This document shows, one piece after another, positions 18,113-26,163 of a DNA stretch of 64,000 nucleotides; within the stretch, counting starts at the first letter, position 1; the number at the start of each line of letters is the position of its first letter. A model generated the notes under the pieces. That model saw only the letters and a list, made by a program, of their open reading frames with translations. It was not told the origin of the DNA and searched no databases. The stretch lies in NCBI GenBank assembly GCA_963731585.1, contig CAVSWC010000007.1, positions 165,607 to 229,606 of the forward strand. The letters are read 5' to 3'. A program made the translations under genes and the position numbers. This DNA is from CANKHA01 sp963731585 (lineage in GTDB: Bacteria > Pseudomonadota > Alphaproteobacteria > Rhizobiales > Xanthobacteraceae).

Positions 18113-19053
18113 ATGCAACTCACCGGCATTCACCACCTCACCGCCGTTTCCGCCGATGCGCCGGGCAATCGCGCCTTCTACACCGGCACGCTCGGCATGC
18201 GGCTGGTGAAGAAGACCGTCAACCAGGACGACGTCAGCGGCCTATCATCTGTTTTACGCCGACGGCAAAGCCTCGCCCGGCAGCGACCTCACATTCTTTG
18301 ATTGGCGGGTTCCGCGCGAGCAGCGCGGCGCGCACAGCATCACGCGCACCGGCTTGCGGGTGAATGGCGAGAAGTCTTTGCGCTGGTGGAAGGAGCGGCT
18401 GGACAAGGCTGGCCTGCGCGCCGGCGACATCGTCGATCCGCGACGGCCGGCTCACGCTCGATTTCGAGGACCCTGAGGGCCAGCGTCTGGCGCTGATCGA
18501 CGACGGCGGCAAAGGCCCGGCCAATCCCTGGGACAAAAGCCCGGTGCCGGCGGAGCATCAGATCCGCGGGCTGGGTCCGATCGTGATGACCGTGCCGGAG
18601 CTTCGCCGGACCGACATCCTGCTCACCGCCGTGACCAACATGCGCCAGGCGCGCGAATACCAAAACGGCGACGCGCCGGTGCATGTCTATGAGATGGGCG
18701 AGGGCGGCCCGGCGGCGGAGCTGCACGTCGCCGTGGATGCCAGCCTGCCGGTTGCGGTGCAGGGCGCGGGCGCGGTGCATCACGTCGCCTTCCGCACGCC
18801 CGATAATGCGCAATACGACGCCTGGGCCGAGCGGCTGAATGAATTGCGCGTGCCCAACAGCGGCAAGGTCGACCGCTTCTATTTCCGCAGCCTGTATTTC
18901 CGCGAGCCGAACGGGGTGCTGTTCGAGATCGCCACCGACGGTCCCGGCTTCGCCGCCGACGAGCCGGCCGACAAGCTGGGCGAGACGCTTGCGCTGCCGC
19001 CGTTCCTCGAGCCGCGCCGCAAGGAGATCGAGGCCGGGCTGAAGCCGCTGTGA
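18113..19053 (+). pseudogene. VOC-superfamily ring-cleaving dioxygenase homologue, two frameshifts
   Basis: The reconstructed product is about 313 residues with two VOC (glyoxalase-fold) modules. It starts MQLTGIHHLTAVSADAPGNR and NQDDVS. One extra base near 18239 then shifts the frame to AYHLFYADGKASPGSDLTFF and SITRTGLRVNGEKSLRWW. A second extra C near 18435 restores the path to RDGRLTLDFEDPEGQ. The end carries VHHVAFRTPDNAQYDAWAER and FYFRSLYFREPNGVLFEIAT, including a His and a Glu that are metal ligands in this family. Homologues are often annotated as glyoxalase or ring-cleaving dioxygenase (MhqO-like); the substrate is unknown. Confidence 0.82.
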
Positions 19054-19059
19054 ATTGTC

Positions 19060-19142
19060 ATGCCCGCGCTCGTCGCGGGCATCCCGATAAGCAGCGCACT
19101 GCCCCTCTAAGCGAGATGGCCGGGACGAGCCCGGCAATGACG
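19060..19142. repeat. GTCATGCCCGCG-type intergenic repeat, copy 1
   Basis: Begins TGTCATGCCCGCG and ends GGCAATGACGG, so the ends are near-complementary, with a strong inner hairpin GCCCGCG-CTCGT-CGCGGGC. A second element with the same ends lies at 21005-21078. It fills the gap between the VOC gene and the 101-residue protein gene. Confidence 0.6.
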
Positions 19143-19152
19143 GAACGATAGG

Positions 19153-19458
19153 ATGCAGCTTATCCAGATCCTGTTGCCGCTCTTCGATAATACCGGACAA
19201 CATTTTGCCGAAGAACTCTTCGGCAAGGTGCGGCAGGAGCTGACCGAACGCTTCGGCGGGCTGACCGCGTTCACCCGCGCGCCGGCGCAGGGCCTGTGGA
19301 AAGACGAGGGCGAGACCAAGCACGACGAGATCGTGGTGTTCGAGGTGATGGTGGATGAGTTCGATGCCGCCTGGTGGCGCGGCTACCGCAAAGCTCTGGA
19401 ACAGGAATTTCGGCAGGACACGATCGTGATCCGCGCGCAGCCGGTGACGATTTTGTAG
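19153..19458 (+). CDS. conserved hypothetical protein, 101 residues
   Basis: A compact acidic soluble protein (MQLIQILLPLFDNTGQHFAE) with no membrane segment. It has a mixed helix/strand pattern, an aromatic motif FDAAWWRGYRKALEQEFRQD and a final strand TIVIRAQPVTIL. It reads as a normal protein with no lesion. Similar short proteins are common in Rhizobiales, but I cannot name a domain or function. It is surrounded by repeats on both sides and is followed by a convergent solute-binding protein gene. Confidence 0.65.
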   Translation: MQLIQILLPLFDNTGQHFAEELFGKVRQELTERFGGLTAFTRAPAQGLWKDEGETKHDEIVVFEVMVDEFDAAWWRGYRKALEQEFRQDTIVIRAQPVTIL

Positions 19459-19470
19459 TTACTTACTTTT

Positions 19471-19571
19471 CTCCTCATGGTGAGGAGCGTCTGAAGGACG
19501 CGTCTCGAACCATAGAGCCCGTGCCACTGCCCATCCTTCGAGACGGCGCTTCGCGCCTCCTCAGGATGAGG
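19471..19571. repeat. CCTCATGGTGAGGAG-type repeat, copy 1
   Basis: A fold-back repeat beginning CTCCTCATGGTGAGGAGCG and ending GCCTCCTCAGGATGAGG, with an inner pair CGTCTCGAAC and TTCGAGACG. Related copies lie at 20886-20978 and 22943-23111. It lies directly after the 101-residue protein gene and before the two-hairpin family member at 19601. Confidence 0.75.
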
Positions 19572-19600
19572 TAGAGTTGTTGCAGCTTTCGGAATTTTCG

Positions 19601-19636
19601 TCTCACTGAACTCGGGTGAACCCGAGTTCAGTGAGA
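19601..19636. repeat. single-hairpin member of the palindromic element family
   Basis: A perfect 17-bp stem, arm TCTCACTGAACTCGGGT, closed by a 2-base loop. Its inner part CTCGGGT-GA-ACCCGAG is almost the same as the second hairpin of the element at 8425-8487. It lies 14 bases beyond the stop codon of the minus-strand solute-binding protein gene and could protect or end that transcript, but no T-run follows. Confidence 0.75.
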
Positions 19637-19650
19637 GCGGGAAAGAAGCG

Positions 19651-20753
19651 CTACTTCTTCAACAGCGCCCGCATCTTGTCGGCGGTTTCCCGCTGGCCCT
19701 TCGCCACCCAGTTCAGGTCGGTGTTGTCGACATAGTCCTTGCCGGGCTTCGGGATGATGTGCGGATCGAGGAAGCTCTCGTCCACGTCGGTGCGCAATGT
19801 CGCCGATTGCGAGTGGCGGGAATAAAGCTCCAGCCCTTCCTTCGACGCCAGCCAGTTGACGAAGACGCGCGCGGCGTTCGGGTGCGGCGCCCTATTGGCG
19901 AAGCTGAGCAGCGAGGGCGTCGGCGTGATGCGGTTCTTCATGTCGGAAAGCTCGAACACCTCCACCAGCTTGTAGCCTTCCTTGATCAGCGGGCGCGCGT
20001 CGTCGATGTGGCAGGTCAGGCAGATCGGATGCGTGCCGCGCGCCATCCAGTCGGAAAGGATGCGGCGGTCGCGCTGGATCGTCGGCTCCTGGTCGACATA
20101 GAGCTGCTTGACGAATTCCGGCCCCATCTGGGTGTAGAAATGCACCGCGCTCTGCACGCCGCTGCCGCCGGGCAGCCGCGGGTCTTCGGTCGCGATCTTG
20201 CCTTTCCATTTCGGATTCAACAGGTCCTTGGCCGAGCGGATCTCGTCCGGCTTGACGTAATCGGCATTGATGAAGAGCAGGCTGTCGACGCTGGAGAACA
20301 GGATCAGCAGATATTCTTTTTCCGGATCGGCGAAATAGGGCTCGCCGCGCTTCCAGTATTTTCCCTCCGTCACCTCCGGCAGCAGCAACAGCGGCTTCAG
20401 CGGGTCGAGCATCTTCTCGGCATAGAGCGTGTTCACGCTGGTGGAGGCGTTCGACATGAAGACGTCGGCCGAATAGATGCCGGCGCCGCGCTCGGTGCGG
20501 ATCTTGCCGACAATGGTCGAGGTCTGGCCGGCGATCAGCTCGACCGGGATGCCGTATTTTTTGCTGAAGGCGGGAACGATCTCGTTGCGCATGGCGGGCG
20601 AAGGCTGCCCGACCACCACCAGCTTGCCCTCGGCTTTCGCCGCGGCCAGCGTCTCGTCCCATTTCTTCTGCCAGTCCGGCACGGTCTGCGCCGGCGCGGC
20701 GGCGCCCAAGGCGAGCAGGAAACCAACGCTACCAACGACTTTTTCAACGTCAT
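19651..20753 (-). pseudogene. iron(III)-type extracellular solute-binding protein, frameshift in signal peptide
   Basis: A family-1/AfuA-like periplasmic binding protein. The body (about 345 residues) shows WDETLAAAKAEGKLVVVGQP, SADVFMSNASTSVN, DLLNPKWKGKIATEDP and GTHPICLTCHIDD. The start ATG 20753, with AGGAAGG upstream, gives MTLKKSLVALV in one frame, while the expected FLLALGAAAPAQ signal tail is in the next; one missing base near 20718 explains this. No permease or ATPase genes are adjacent, so the transporter partners are elsewhere. The ligand may be a metal complex or a small organic compound. Confidence 0.82.
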
Positions 20754-20885
20754 CTTCACGCCTTCCTCTCTCCGTTTTCGAAATACCTGTCGAATGGCGC
20801 GGAAATTAGGGAAAAGCCGGCGGCGCGGCAAGCGCGGCAAGAGCGCGCGGGACGCGGTGCCCATTTGCGGTCAGCAACCGCCCAG

Positions 20886-20978
20886 TCTCCTCATGCAGGG
20901 CGTGCGCAGGACGTGTCTCGAACATAGAGGCCGCTGCCCATCGTTCGAGACGCCGCTGCGCGGCTCATCAGGATGAGG
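20886..20978. repeat. CCTCATGGTGAGGAG-type repeat, copy 2
   Basis: A diverged copy of the repeat at 19471-19571. It begins TCTCCTCATGCAGGGCG, has the inner pair GTGTCTCGAAC and GTTCGAGACGC, and ends CTCATCAGGATGAGG. It lies upstream of the solute-binding protein gene and downstream of the acyl-CoA dehydrogenase region, in a gap that also contains the element at 21005-21078. Confidence 0.7.
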
Positions 20979-21004
20979 TAAGCTTGACAATACTCGGCCT
21001 TTAT

Positions 21005-21078
21005 TGTCATGCCCGCGAAGGCAGGCATCAGTAGCCGGTTCGGCGATTGCCGATCGTCCGGTCAAGCCGGACGATGAC
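21005..21078. repeat. GTCATGCCCGCG-type intergenic repeat, copy 2
   Basis: Begins TTGTCATGCCCGCGAAGG and ends GGACGATGACAA, giving near-complementary ends (TTGTCAT with ATGACAA), with inner hairpins such as GTCCGG-TCAAG-CCGGAC. It shares its opening with the element at 19060-19142 and lies 14 bases from the acyl-CoA dehydrogenase stop codon. Confidence 0.6.
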
Positions 21079-21092
21079 AAAGACGAATAGTC

Positions 21093-22841
21093 TCACGCCC
21101 CTAAACTTGCCGTGTTCACACTCTCCGCGCCCTCGGTGGCCGAGCGTTCCAGCCCCGCCGCCGCAACAGCCAGATGCTCGGCGAAAAACCGCGCCAGCGA
21201 AACGCGGCCCGCCGCGTCGGCGCCGTCGCCGATCCGCTGCGCGGCCAAGCGCCTCGTCCGCCAGCATGCAGCCGCCGGCGGCAAGGCCGAACAAACGCAG
21301 GTAAGGCGTGGCGCCGGCGAGCGCGGCGTCGGTGTTGCTCTCGACATTCGCCAGCATCCATTGCGTCGCGCGGTCGAGCGCGTCGACCGCTTCGTTGAGG
21401 CGCTCGCCGGTCGCGCCGAAGGCGGGATCGTTCGCCGCCTGCACATTGCCGACGATCACGCGCAACTCCTGCAGATAGGCATTGACGCCGGCGCCGCCGG
21501 ACTGCGGCAGCTTGCGGATGACGAGGTCGATGGCCTGGATGCCGTTGGTGCCTTCGTAGATCGGCGCGATGCGCGCGTCGCGCAGATGCTGCGCCGCGCC
21601 GGTCTCCTCGACATAACCCATGCCGCCATGCACCTGCACGCCGAGCGAGGCGATCTCGACGCCGATGTCGGTGGAGAAAGCCTTCGCCACCGGCGTGAGC
21701 AATGAGGCGCGCTCATGCGCGGTCTTCGCGTCCTCGCCTTGCAGGCGATGCGCGCGGTCGATCGCGACCGCGGTGGCGTAGCAGATGGCGCGGGCGGCTC
21801 TCGTCTGCGCGCGCATGGTCAGCAGCATGCGCTTGACGTCGGGATAATCGATGATCGCGTGGCCGCCTCTGCTTGCGCTCGCGCGCATAGGCCAGCGCCG
21901 CCTGCGTCGCGCGCTCGGCAATCGCCACGCCCTGCAAGCCGACCGACAGCCGCGCCAGATTCATCATGGTGAACATGCAGGCGAGGCCGCGGTTCTCCTC
22001 GCCGATCAGATAGCCGGTGGCGCCGCCCTCGTCGCCGAACACCATGGTGCAGGTGGGCGAGCCGTGGATGCCGAGCTTGTGCTCGATGGAATGGCAGCGC
22101 ACGTCGTTGCGCGCGCCGAGCGAGCCGTCGGCATTGACCAGGAATTTCGGCACGAGAAAGAGCGAGATGCCGCGCGTGCCGGCCGGCGCATCGGGCAAGC
22201 GCGCCAGCACCAGATGCACGATATTGTCGGTGAGGTCGTGCTCGCCATAGGTGATGAAGATCTTCTGCCCGGTGATGCGATAGCTGCCGTCGCCCGCGCG
22301 CTCGGCTTTGGTGCGCAGCGCGCCGACGTCGGAGCCGGCCTGCGGCTCGGTGAGCTGCATCGAGCCGGTCCATTCGCCGCTGACCAGCTTCGGCAGATAG
22401 ACGCGCTTGAGCTCCTCGCTGCCATGCGCGGCCAGCGCCTCGACCGCGCCCATGGTGAGCACCGGGCCGACGCCAAACGCCATCGAGGCGGCGTTCCACA
22501 TTTCGGTGCAGGCGGCATTCAATGCGTGCGGCAACGCCTGGCCGCCGAATTTTTCCGGGCGGCGAGGCCGTTCCAGCCGGCGGCGGCCCAGGCGGCGTAG
22601 GCCTCCTTCCAGCCCGGCGGCATGCTGACCGCGCCGTCCTTGAACGGGGTGCCGTGCTTGTCGCCGACTCTGATTGAGCGGCGCGATCACGTCGGAAGCG
22701 AAGCGGCCGGCTTCGCTCGAGCACGGCCTCGATCACGTCCTCGCCGAGATCGCCGTACAGCCCCTGCGCCAGCGCATCGCCCATGCCGGCGGCATGCTTC
22801 AGGGTGAAGGCGATGTCCTCGACCGGCGCCTGATAGGTCAT
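21093..22841 (-). pseudogene. acyl-CoA dehydrogenase with extended C-terminal domain, five indels
   Basis: The reconstructed protein is about 580 residues of the long acyl-CoA dehydrogenase type, which oxidises acyl-CoA with FAD. It starts MTYQAPVEDIAFTLKHAAGM. Readable blocks are FGVGPVLTMGAVEALAAHGS, GSMQLTEPQAGSDVGALRTK, ITGQKIFITYGEHDL, LGVQVHGGMGYVEETGAAQH and RIAPIYEGTNGIQAIDLVIR (catalytic Glu region). Indels are needed near 22723 (extra C), 22668 (extra C), 22558 (missing C), 21867 (extra base) and 21246 (extra C). Between them the sequence is well conserved, with no in-frame stop in the chosen path. That favours base-calling errors, though true decay is possible. Confidence 0.82.
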
Positions 22842-22942
22842 GGGATGTCCCGAACTCACAGAACGACTGACATTATATATAGAGGGGGTGGCGTGCGGGA
22901 TGGCCATCACATTGCTTGGTCAGATAACGGCACAAACTTTTT

Positions 22943-23111
22943 CCTCATGGTGAGGAGCGGCGCACACAAGTGCGACGCGTCTCGAACATCACAAGTCGGC
23001 TATAGCCGACTTGCGTATTGTTACCTGTGCCGATTCGGGCTAGCCCGAATTGGGTGGCCATCCACGTTCATTAATTCAAGACGCACCACTTCTCGCCTCC
23101 TCAGGATGAGG
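22943..23111. repeat. CCTCATGGTGAGGAG-type repeat, copy 3, with nested element
   Basis: Starts CCTCATGGTGAGGAGCGGCG, reaches GCGTCTCGAACAT, and ends CGCCTCCTCAGGATGAGG, like copies 1 and 2. Between these halves, in the place of the short central loop, sits a full two-hairpin palindromic element (22992-23053). The right-half inner arm reads TTCAAGACGC, still complementary in part to GCGTCTCGAA. This is a repeat inside a repeat. Confidence 0.75.
22992..23053. repeat. two-hairpin palindromic element, copy 2
   Basis: The first palindrome (22992-23013) has 11-base arms CAAGTCGGCTA and complement. The second core (23033-23050) has 9-base arms ATTCGGGCT and complement, extended by CC...GG. Against copy 1 at 8425 the differing bases fall on both sides of the stems, for example GGATA/TATCC against GGCTA/TAGCC, so pairing is kept. 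Confidence 0.8.
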
Positions 23112-23251
23112 CGGAATGTGTGCGCTGTCGACAATGCAGACAGCGCCAATTTCGAGACACCCACGCGTCTCTCTTCTCCCTCTGCCCCGTGTTTTGCCGG
23201 TCACGGGTGTACCCGAAGCAATCAAGCAGCCAAGGAGTCGCACATTCCGCT

Positions 23252-23374
23252 CTCCCCGATTGTGCGGAGAGGGTCGGGGTGAGGGGCAATTTCCAAAGCT
23301 CAGACTCGCTGTAACGCCCCCTCACCCGACCTCGCTTGCGCTTCGGTCGACCTCTCGCCGCACGCGGGGAGAGG
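23252..23374. repeat. CTCTCCCC-flanked inverted-repeat element
   Basis: Opens CTCTCCCCGATTGTGCGGAG and GTCGGGGTGAGGGG, and closes with CCCCCTCACCCGACC followed by CGCCGCACGCGGGGAGAG. The two ends are imperfect inverted copies of about 40 bases with a short AT-richer centre. It resembles a MITE-like or fold-back intergenic repeat. No transposase is nearby. Confidence 0.65.
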
Positions 23375-23464
23375 GAAGAAACCCAAGCGTCATCGGCCCG
23401 TGTTGTTGTCAGGCGGCGGGTGCACCTGTCTTTTTCTGCCCCGGGACAAACCCGAGGGAGCGGA

Positions 23465-23719
23465 GCGCCGAAAGGCGCGTCAACAATTCCACGCTTGCGA
23501 GGCGCGGCGCGTGTCGTGCGAGACACGCTCGCCTCTCGGCGCTCCACCGCGGCGGTTTTTGCCGACGGGACTGCTCCGTTCGACACCCGGACCGGCCTTT
23601 CGGCCTGATCCCGCAGGCTTCCGCCTGCGTTCGTCCGGGAGCGTCTGCCACGCGGCGGGCCCTCGTAGTAGGGCCGGGCAGCAACCCCGAGGCTCCCGGA
23701 GATGGCTTGCGAAACCATC
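23465..23719. ncRNA. candidate structured RNA or hairpin array
   Basis: Six strong hairpins follow each other within 255 bases: GCGCC-GAAA-GGCGC (23465-23478), GCGTGTC-6-GACACGC (23509-23528), GGCC-TTTC-GGCC (23594-23605), CGCAGGC-TTCC-GCCTGCG (23612-23629), GGCCCT-6-AGGGCC (23658-23675) and GATGG-9-CCATC (23701-23719). Several loops are tetraloops of stable type (GAAA; GGAA and GAAA on the minus strand). I do not recognise a known RNA family. It could be an unknown ncRNA or a cluster of palindromic repeats; the strand is unclear. Confidence 0.35.
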
Positions 23720-23937
23720 CGCAGGCGCCGCACCCGCTCCGCCAATCAAGACGCCTCATGATGGCGCCCCCGGATGAGCAGGCAGCAACAGGATACAGAA
23801 CTCCGCTGGGAAAAAAGCCGTCATGCGGGAGGTATCCCACGCCAAGTGCAAGCGCTTGTTTTGATTCGGAAAAACCTGTGGATAGCGTGGGATAAGCGCC
23901 CGTGGCAGAAAGGGCCAAGCGCGCGCTCGGTCGGAAG

Positions 23938-24378
23938 CTAGCACCACGAACGCTGATTATCCCGGCAAGCTTTCCCGCACTGGGCCGGGCGAGCCAAGCC
24001 TTCGCTGATCATCAGTTCGGAAACGTCACGGCCTTTCGCTTTCAGCACACCGCAGTAGCGGCCAGCGTTGCAATTGAACATGCCCCTTCGCTGCCAGCAT
24101 GCACATGGAATTATTGCGAGGTCGAGACCGCCACCGGCAACAATTTGGCGCAGGCGTTGCGTCGCTTGAGCTGCAAGGGTCCGCTCCGCTGCACAGCGAG
24201 CCTCAAAGCTCGTCTCCGGCGTGTCGAAGCCGAGCAGCCGGACGTGCCGAGAATGGCCGCGAACCATAATGGTATCGCCGTCCACAATCTCGATTGCTTC
24301 CGGCGCAATCGGGTCGGCGGCCGCAGCCGCGGCAATGCACGACAGGGCAAGGGCGAGGAATAGCGCGGCGAGCTTCAT
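23938..24378 (-). CDS. thermonuclease (SNase-like) family protein, exported
   Basis: A 146-residue protein with a signal peptide (MKLAALFLALALSCIAAAAA) and a staphylococcal-nuclease-like OB fold: IEIVDGDTIMVRGHSRHVRL, then LGFDTPETSFEARC. Conserved cysteines (CAAE, CACW, CNAGRYCG, QCGKAC, SWC at the end) match a Rhizobiales subgroup with disulfides. The Arg of the nuclease site lies in HVRLLGFDTPET. It should act in the periplasm on nucleic acid; activity is not proven for this subgroup. It lies 24 bases downstream of the aldo/keto reductase gene. Confidence 0.85.
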   Translation of the reverse strand: MKLAALFLALALSCIAAAAAADPIAPEAIEIVDGDTIMVRGHSRHVRLLGFDTPETSFEARCAAERTLAAQATQRLRQIVAGGGLDLAIIPCACWQRRGMFNCNAGRYCGVLKAKGRDVSELMISEGLARPAQCGKACRDNQRSWC

Positions 24379-24402
24379 GCCGCCAGAATAGCCGTGAAAC
24401 GC

Positions 24403-25356
24403 TTAGGCCGCCACGGCGTCCGCCGGGCAGACCGCCTCGATGCGCGCCAGATCCTCGGCGCTCAGGGTAAGCGCAGCCGCGGCGGCGTTCTCGCGCAGAT
24501 GCTGGCGGCTCTTGCTCGATGGGATCGGAATCACCGCGCCGCCTTTGCGCCCGCTCTGGTGCATCACCCAGGCGAGCGCCAGCGTGGCGACCGCAACGCC
24601 TTTTTCCCTGGCGATGCGTTCGAGATTTCCAACGATCGCCAGATTGTGCTCGAGATTGCCGTTAACGTAGCGGGTGTCCTTCGCGCGGCGGTCGTCCTTG
24701 GAGATGCCGGAGGCGGCATTGAACAGCCCGGCCAGGATGCCGCGCCCGAGCGGGGCGAAGGCCATGAAAGCCATGCCGTGCTGCTTGCAGGCCGCGAGCA
24801 GCGCATCCTCCGGCTCGCGCACGAACAGCGAATACTCGTCCTGCAGCGCCACGACCGGATGCACTTTCCAGGCGCGGTCGAGCAGTTCCGGCGTCGCCTT
24901 CTTGGAGATGCCGATGTGGCGGGTCTTTCCCTCCTTCACCATCTGCGCCATGGCGGCGACCTGTTCCTCGACCGGCAGGTTGGGATCGACGCGCGAGATG
25001 CAGATCACGTCGAGGCACTCGATGCCGAGCCGCTTCAGCCCGCCTTCGGTGGAGGCGCGGATATGCTCGGGCGTGCCGGCAACCGACTTGCCGTCCTTCT
25101 GCACGGTGCCGAGCTTGGAATGGATCACCACCTTATCGCGCCGGCCCCGGATCGCCTTGCCGATCAGTTCGTGGTTGTGCCCCTCGCCGTAGTTCGAGGA
25201 GGTGTCGAACAGGTTGATGCCGAGGTCGATCGCTTCGTGGATGGTGGCGATGCACTCGGCATCGTCCTGCGCCCCATAGCAGCCGGACATGCTCATGCAG
25301 CCGAGACCGATCGGCGATACCATCAGGTCGGTCGGTCCGAATTTGACGCGATTCAT
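24403..25356 (-). CDS. aldo/keto reductase family protein lacking the catalytic His
   Basis: A 317-residue (beta/alpha)8 barrel. It opens VKFGPTDLMVSPIGLGCMSM. The tetrad Asp and Tyr lie in INLFDTSSNYGEGHNHEL and the Lys in KVVIHSKLG. The position that normally holds the catalytic His (usual pattern D-L-x-x-x-H-R-V-D-P) reads LDVICISRVDPNLP, a Ser. The NADPH-binding end is IPIPSSKSRQHLRENAAAAA, in the usual place. It may be a weak or altered reductase. It is transcribed towards the nuclease gene and lies about 110 bases from the tRNA on the other strand. Confidence 0.88.
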   Translation of the reverse strand: MNRVKFGPTDLMVSPIGLGCMSMSGCYGAQDDAECIATIHEAIDLGINLFDTSSNYGEGHNHELIGKAIRGRRDKVVIHSKLGTVQKDGKSVAGTPEHIRASTEGGLKRLGIECLDVICISRVDPNLPVEEQVAAMAQMVKEGKTRHIGISKKATPELLDRAWKVHPVVALQDEYSLFVREPEDALLAACKQHGMAFMAFAPLGRGILAGLFNAASGISKDDRRAKDTRYVNGNLEHNLAIVGNLERIAREKGVAVATLALAWVMHQSGRKGGAVIPIPSSKSRQHLRENAAAAALTLSAEDLARIEAVCPADAVAA

Positions 25357-25445
25357 TGGCCATTCTCACGCGGGGCGGGCAGGGGTGGATTTCGCGCGGG
25401 AAGTATGATTCAACAACGGCGGAAAAGCAAAGCCGTCAAAGGCCT

Positions 25446-25856
25446 TTAGCTCTCGTCACGCGCAGCTTTGGGGCGTAGCCAAGTGGTAAGGCAGCGGATT
25501 TTGATTCCGCCATTCGGAGGTTCGAGTCCTCCCGCCCCAGCCAGCAAGCATTCTTTCTTTTCTAGGCCACCTCGCTCGCAAGCATCCAACCATCGCGATA
25601 CCGGCTTGTGGCACATGTTCAGAATTGCGCCCGCGGACCTTCCGCCGTCATACGACGAATAATTTCCGCGCTGCGCTTCAGGTAGGACGCAGCGGGTTAG
25701 GTCGCTGTTCAATGTCTCTGCGGAGGCGGGCGGAATCCCGGAGTCTGTTATGTTCAATACCAAATTCTGCGTCGTTCGCGTTGGATCCGGTTCCTGCTTC
25801 TCAAATGTAGAAGAAATAGCCCCAACGACGATGACCGAAAGGAGGATGGCTCCCAA
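25446..25856 (-). CDS. possible membrane-anchored hypothetical protein overlapping the tRNA antisense
   Basis: The first ~108 residues look like a protein: an N-terminal hydrophobic anchor (MGAILLSVIVVGAISSTF), then a Cys-containing soluble part (TRCVLPEAQRGNYSSYD, ILNMCHKPVSRWLDACERGG). The last ~25 codons are simply the antisense of tRNA-Gln, so the natural C terminus is probably lost or lies in another frame. The gene may have been truncated when the tRNA end and neighbouring DNA were joined. I do not recognise the family. Confidence 0.35.
   Translation of the reverse strand: MGAILLSVIVVGAISSTFEKQEPDPTRTTQNLVLNITDSGIPPASAETLNSDLTRCVLPEAQRGNYSSYDGGRSAGAILNMCHKPVSRWLDACERGGLEKKECLLAGAGGLEPPNGGIKIRCLTTWLRPKAARDES
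25469..25543 (+). tRNA. tRNA-Gln(UUG)
   Basis: Seventy-five bases including an encoded CCA. The acceptor stem TGGGGCG pairs with CGCCCCA, the discriminator is G25540, the D arm is GCC-AAGTGGTAA-GGC, the anticodon stem is GCGGA/TCCGC with loop TTTTGAT and anticodon TTG at 25501-25503, and the T arm is GGAGG-TTCGAGT-CCTCC. The gene lies at the border between the repeat-rich housekeeping segment and the catabolic segment, a frequent integration point for islands. Confidence 0.97.
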
Positions 25857-26163
25857 GCCACCAGCTGGCGCACATTAGGCGGCAGGCTATAAGGCATCGG
25901 TGAATCGGCGGCGCCGATGCGTCGAAACCAGCTCCTCACTTGAATTCATTCACGCAGTTTCAATGGCGGAAGCAGTTTCAAGGCTTAATGAAGCACCGCC
26001 CTGTGCCTCGCTCAACGACGCCGTGAGAAGGGTGACGGCCCGGTGACGGCGCAGAGGTCCCACTAGTGGTAGACGAGCAAGATGGCGGCGGGTAATTGAC
26101 TCGATGTAATGTTAGAATGACTTCAATCGGGAATCTTGGAGCTTCGGAAATAAGGAGTCTGCT
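25857..26163. other. gene-free gap upstream of the MarR gene
   Basis: About 300 bases with no supported gene and no strong hairpin. The last part must hold the promoter of the regulator gene; an AAGGAGT ribosome site lies at about 26150. No copy of the 28-bp dyad found upstream of the two fer-like genes was seen here. Confidence 0.5.

Larger units (their letters stand above)
22842..23937. other. 1.1-kb gene-free, repeat-rich and hairpin-rich region
   Basis: No convincing gene lies here. Several long open frames exist on both strands, but they run through palindromic repeats and have the composition of high-GC shadows. In order, the stretch holds the compound repeat at 22943-23111, an inverted-repeat element at 23252-23374, the hairpin array at 23465-23719, and a 10-bp inverted repeat TATCCCACGC / GCGTGGGATA (23833-23842 with 23885-23894) just before the nuclease gene's stop. 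Confidence 0.7.

Noticed and set aside
19759..20976. A 405-residue open frame opposite the solute-binding protein
   Set aside because: It continues into a palindromic repeat and shows no protein family pattern; it is a shadow frame.
23101..23918. Several overlapping open frames of 90-260 codons on both strands
   Set aside because: They run through inverted repeats and hairpins, are rich in Arg/Pro/Gly/Cys, and have no consistent start or ribosome site.
25446..25545. Protein-coding end overlapping tRNA-Gln (GGLEPPNGGIKIRC)
   Set aside because: This text is the usual antisense translation of a tRNA and should not be taken as a conserved protein segment.
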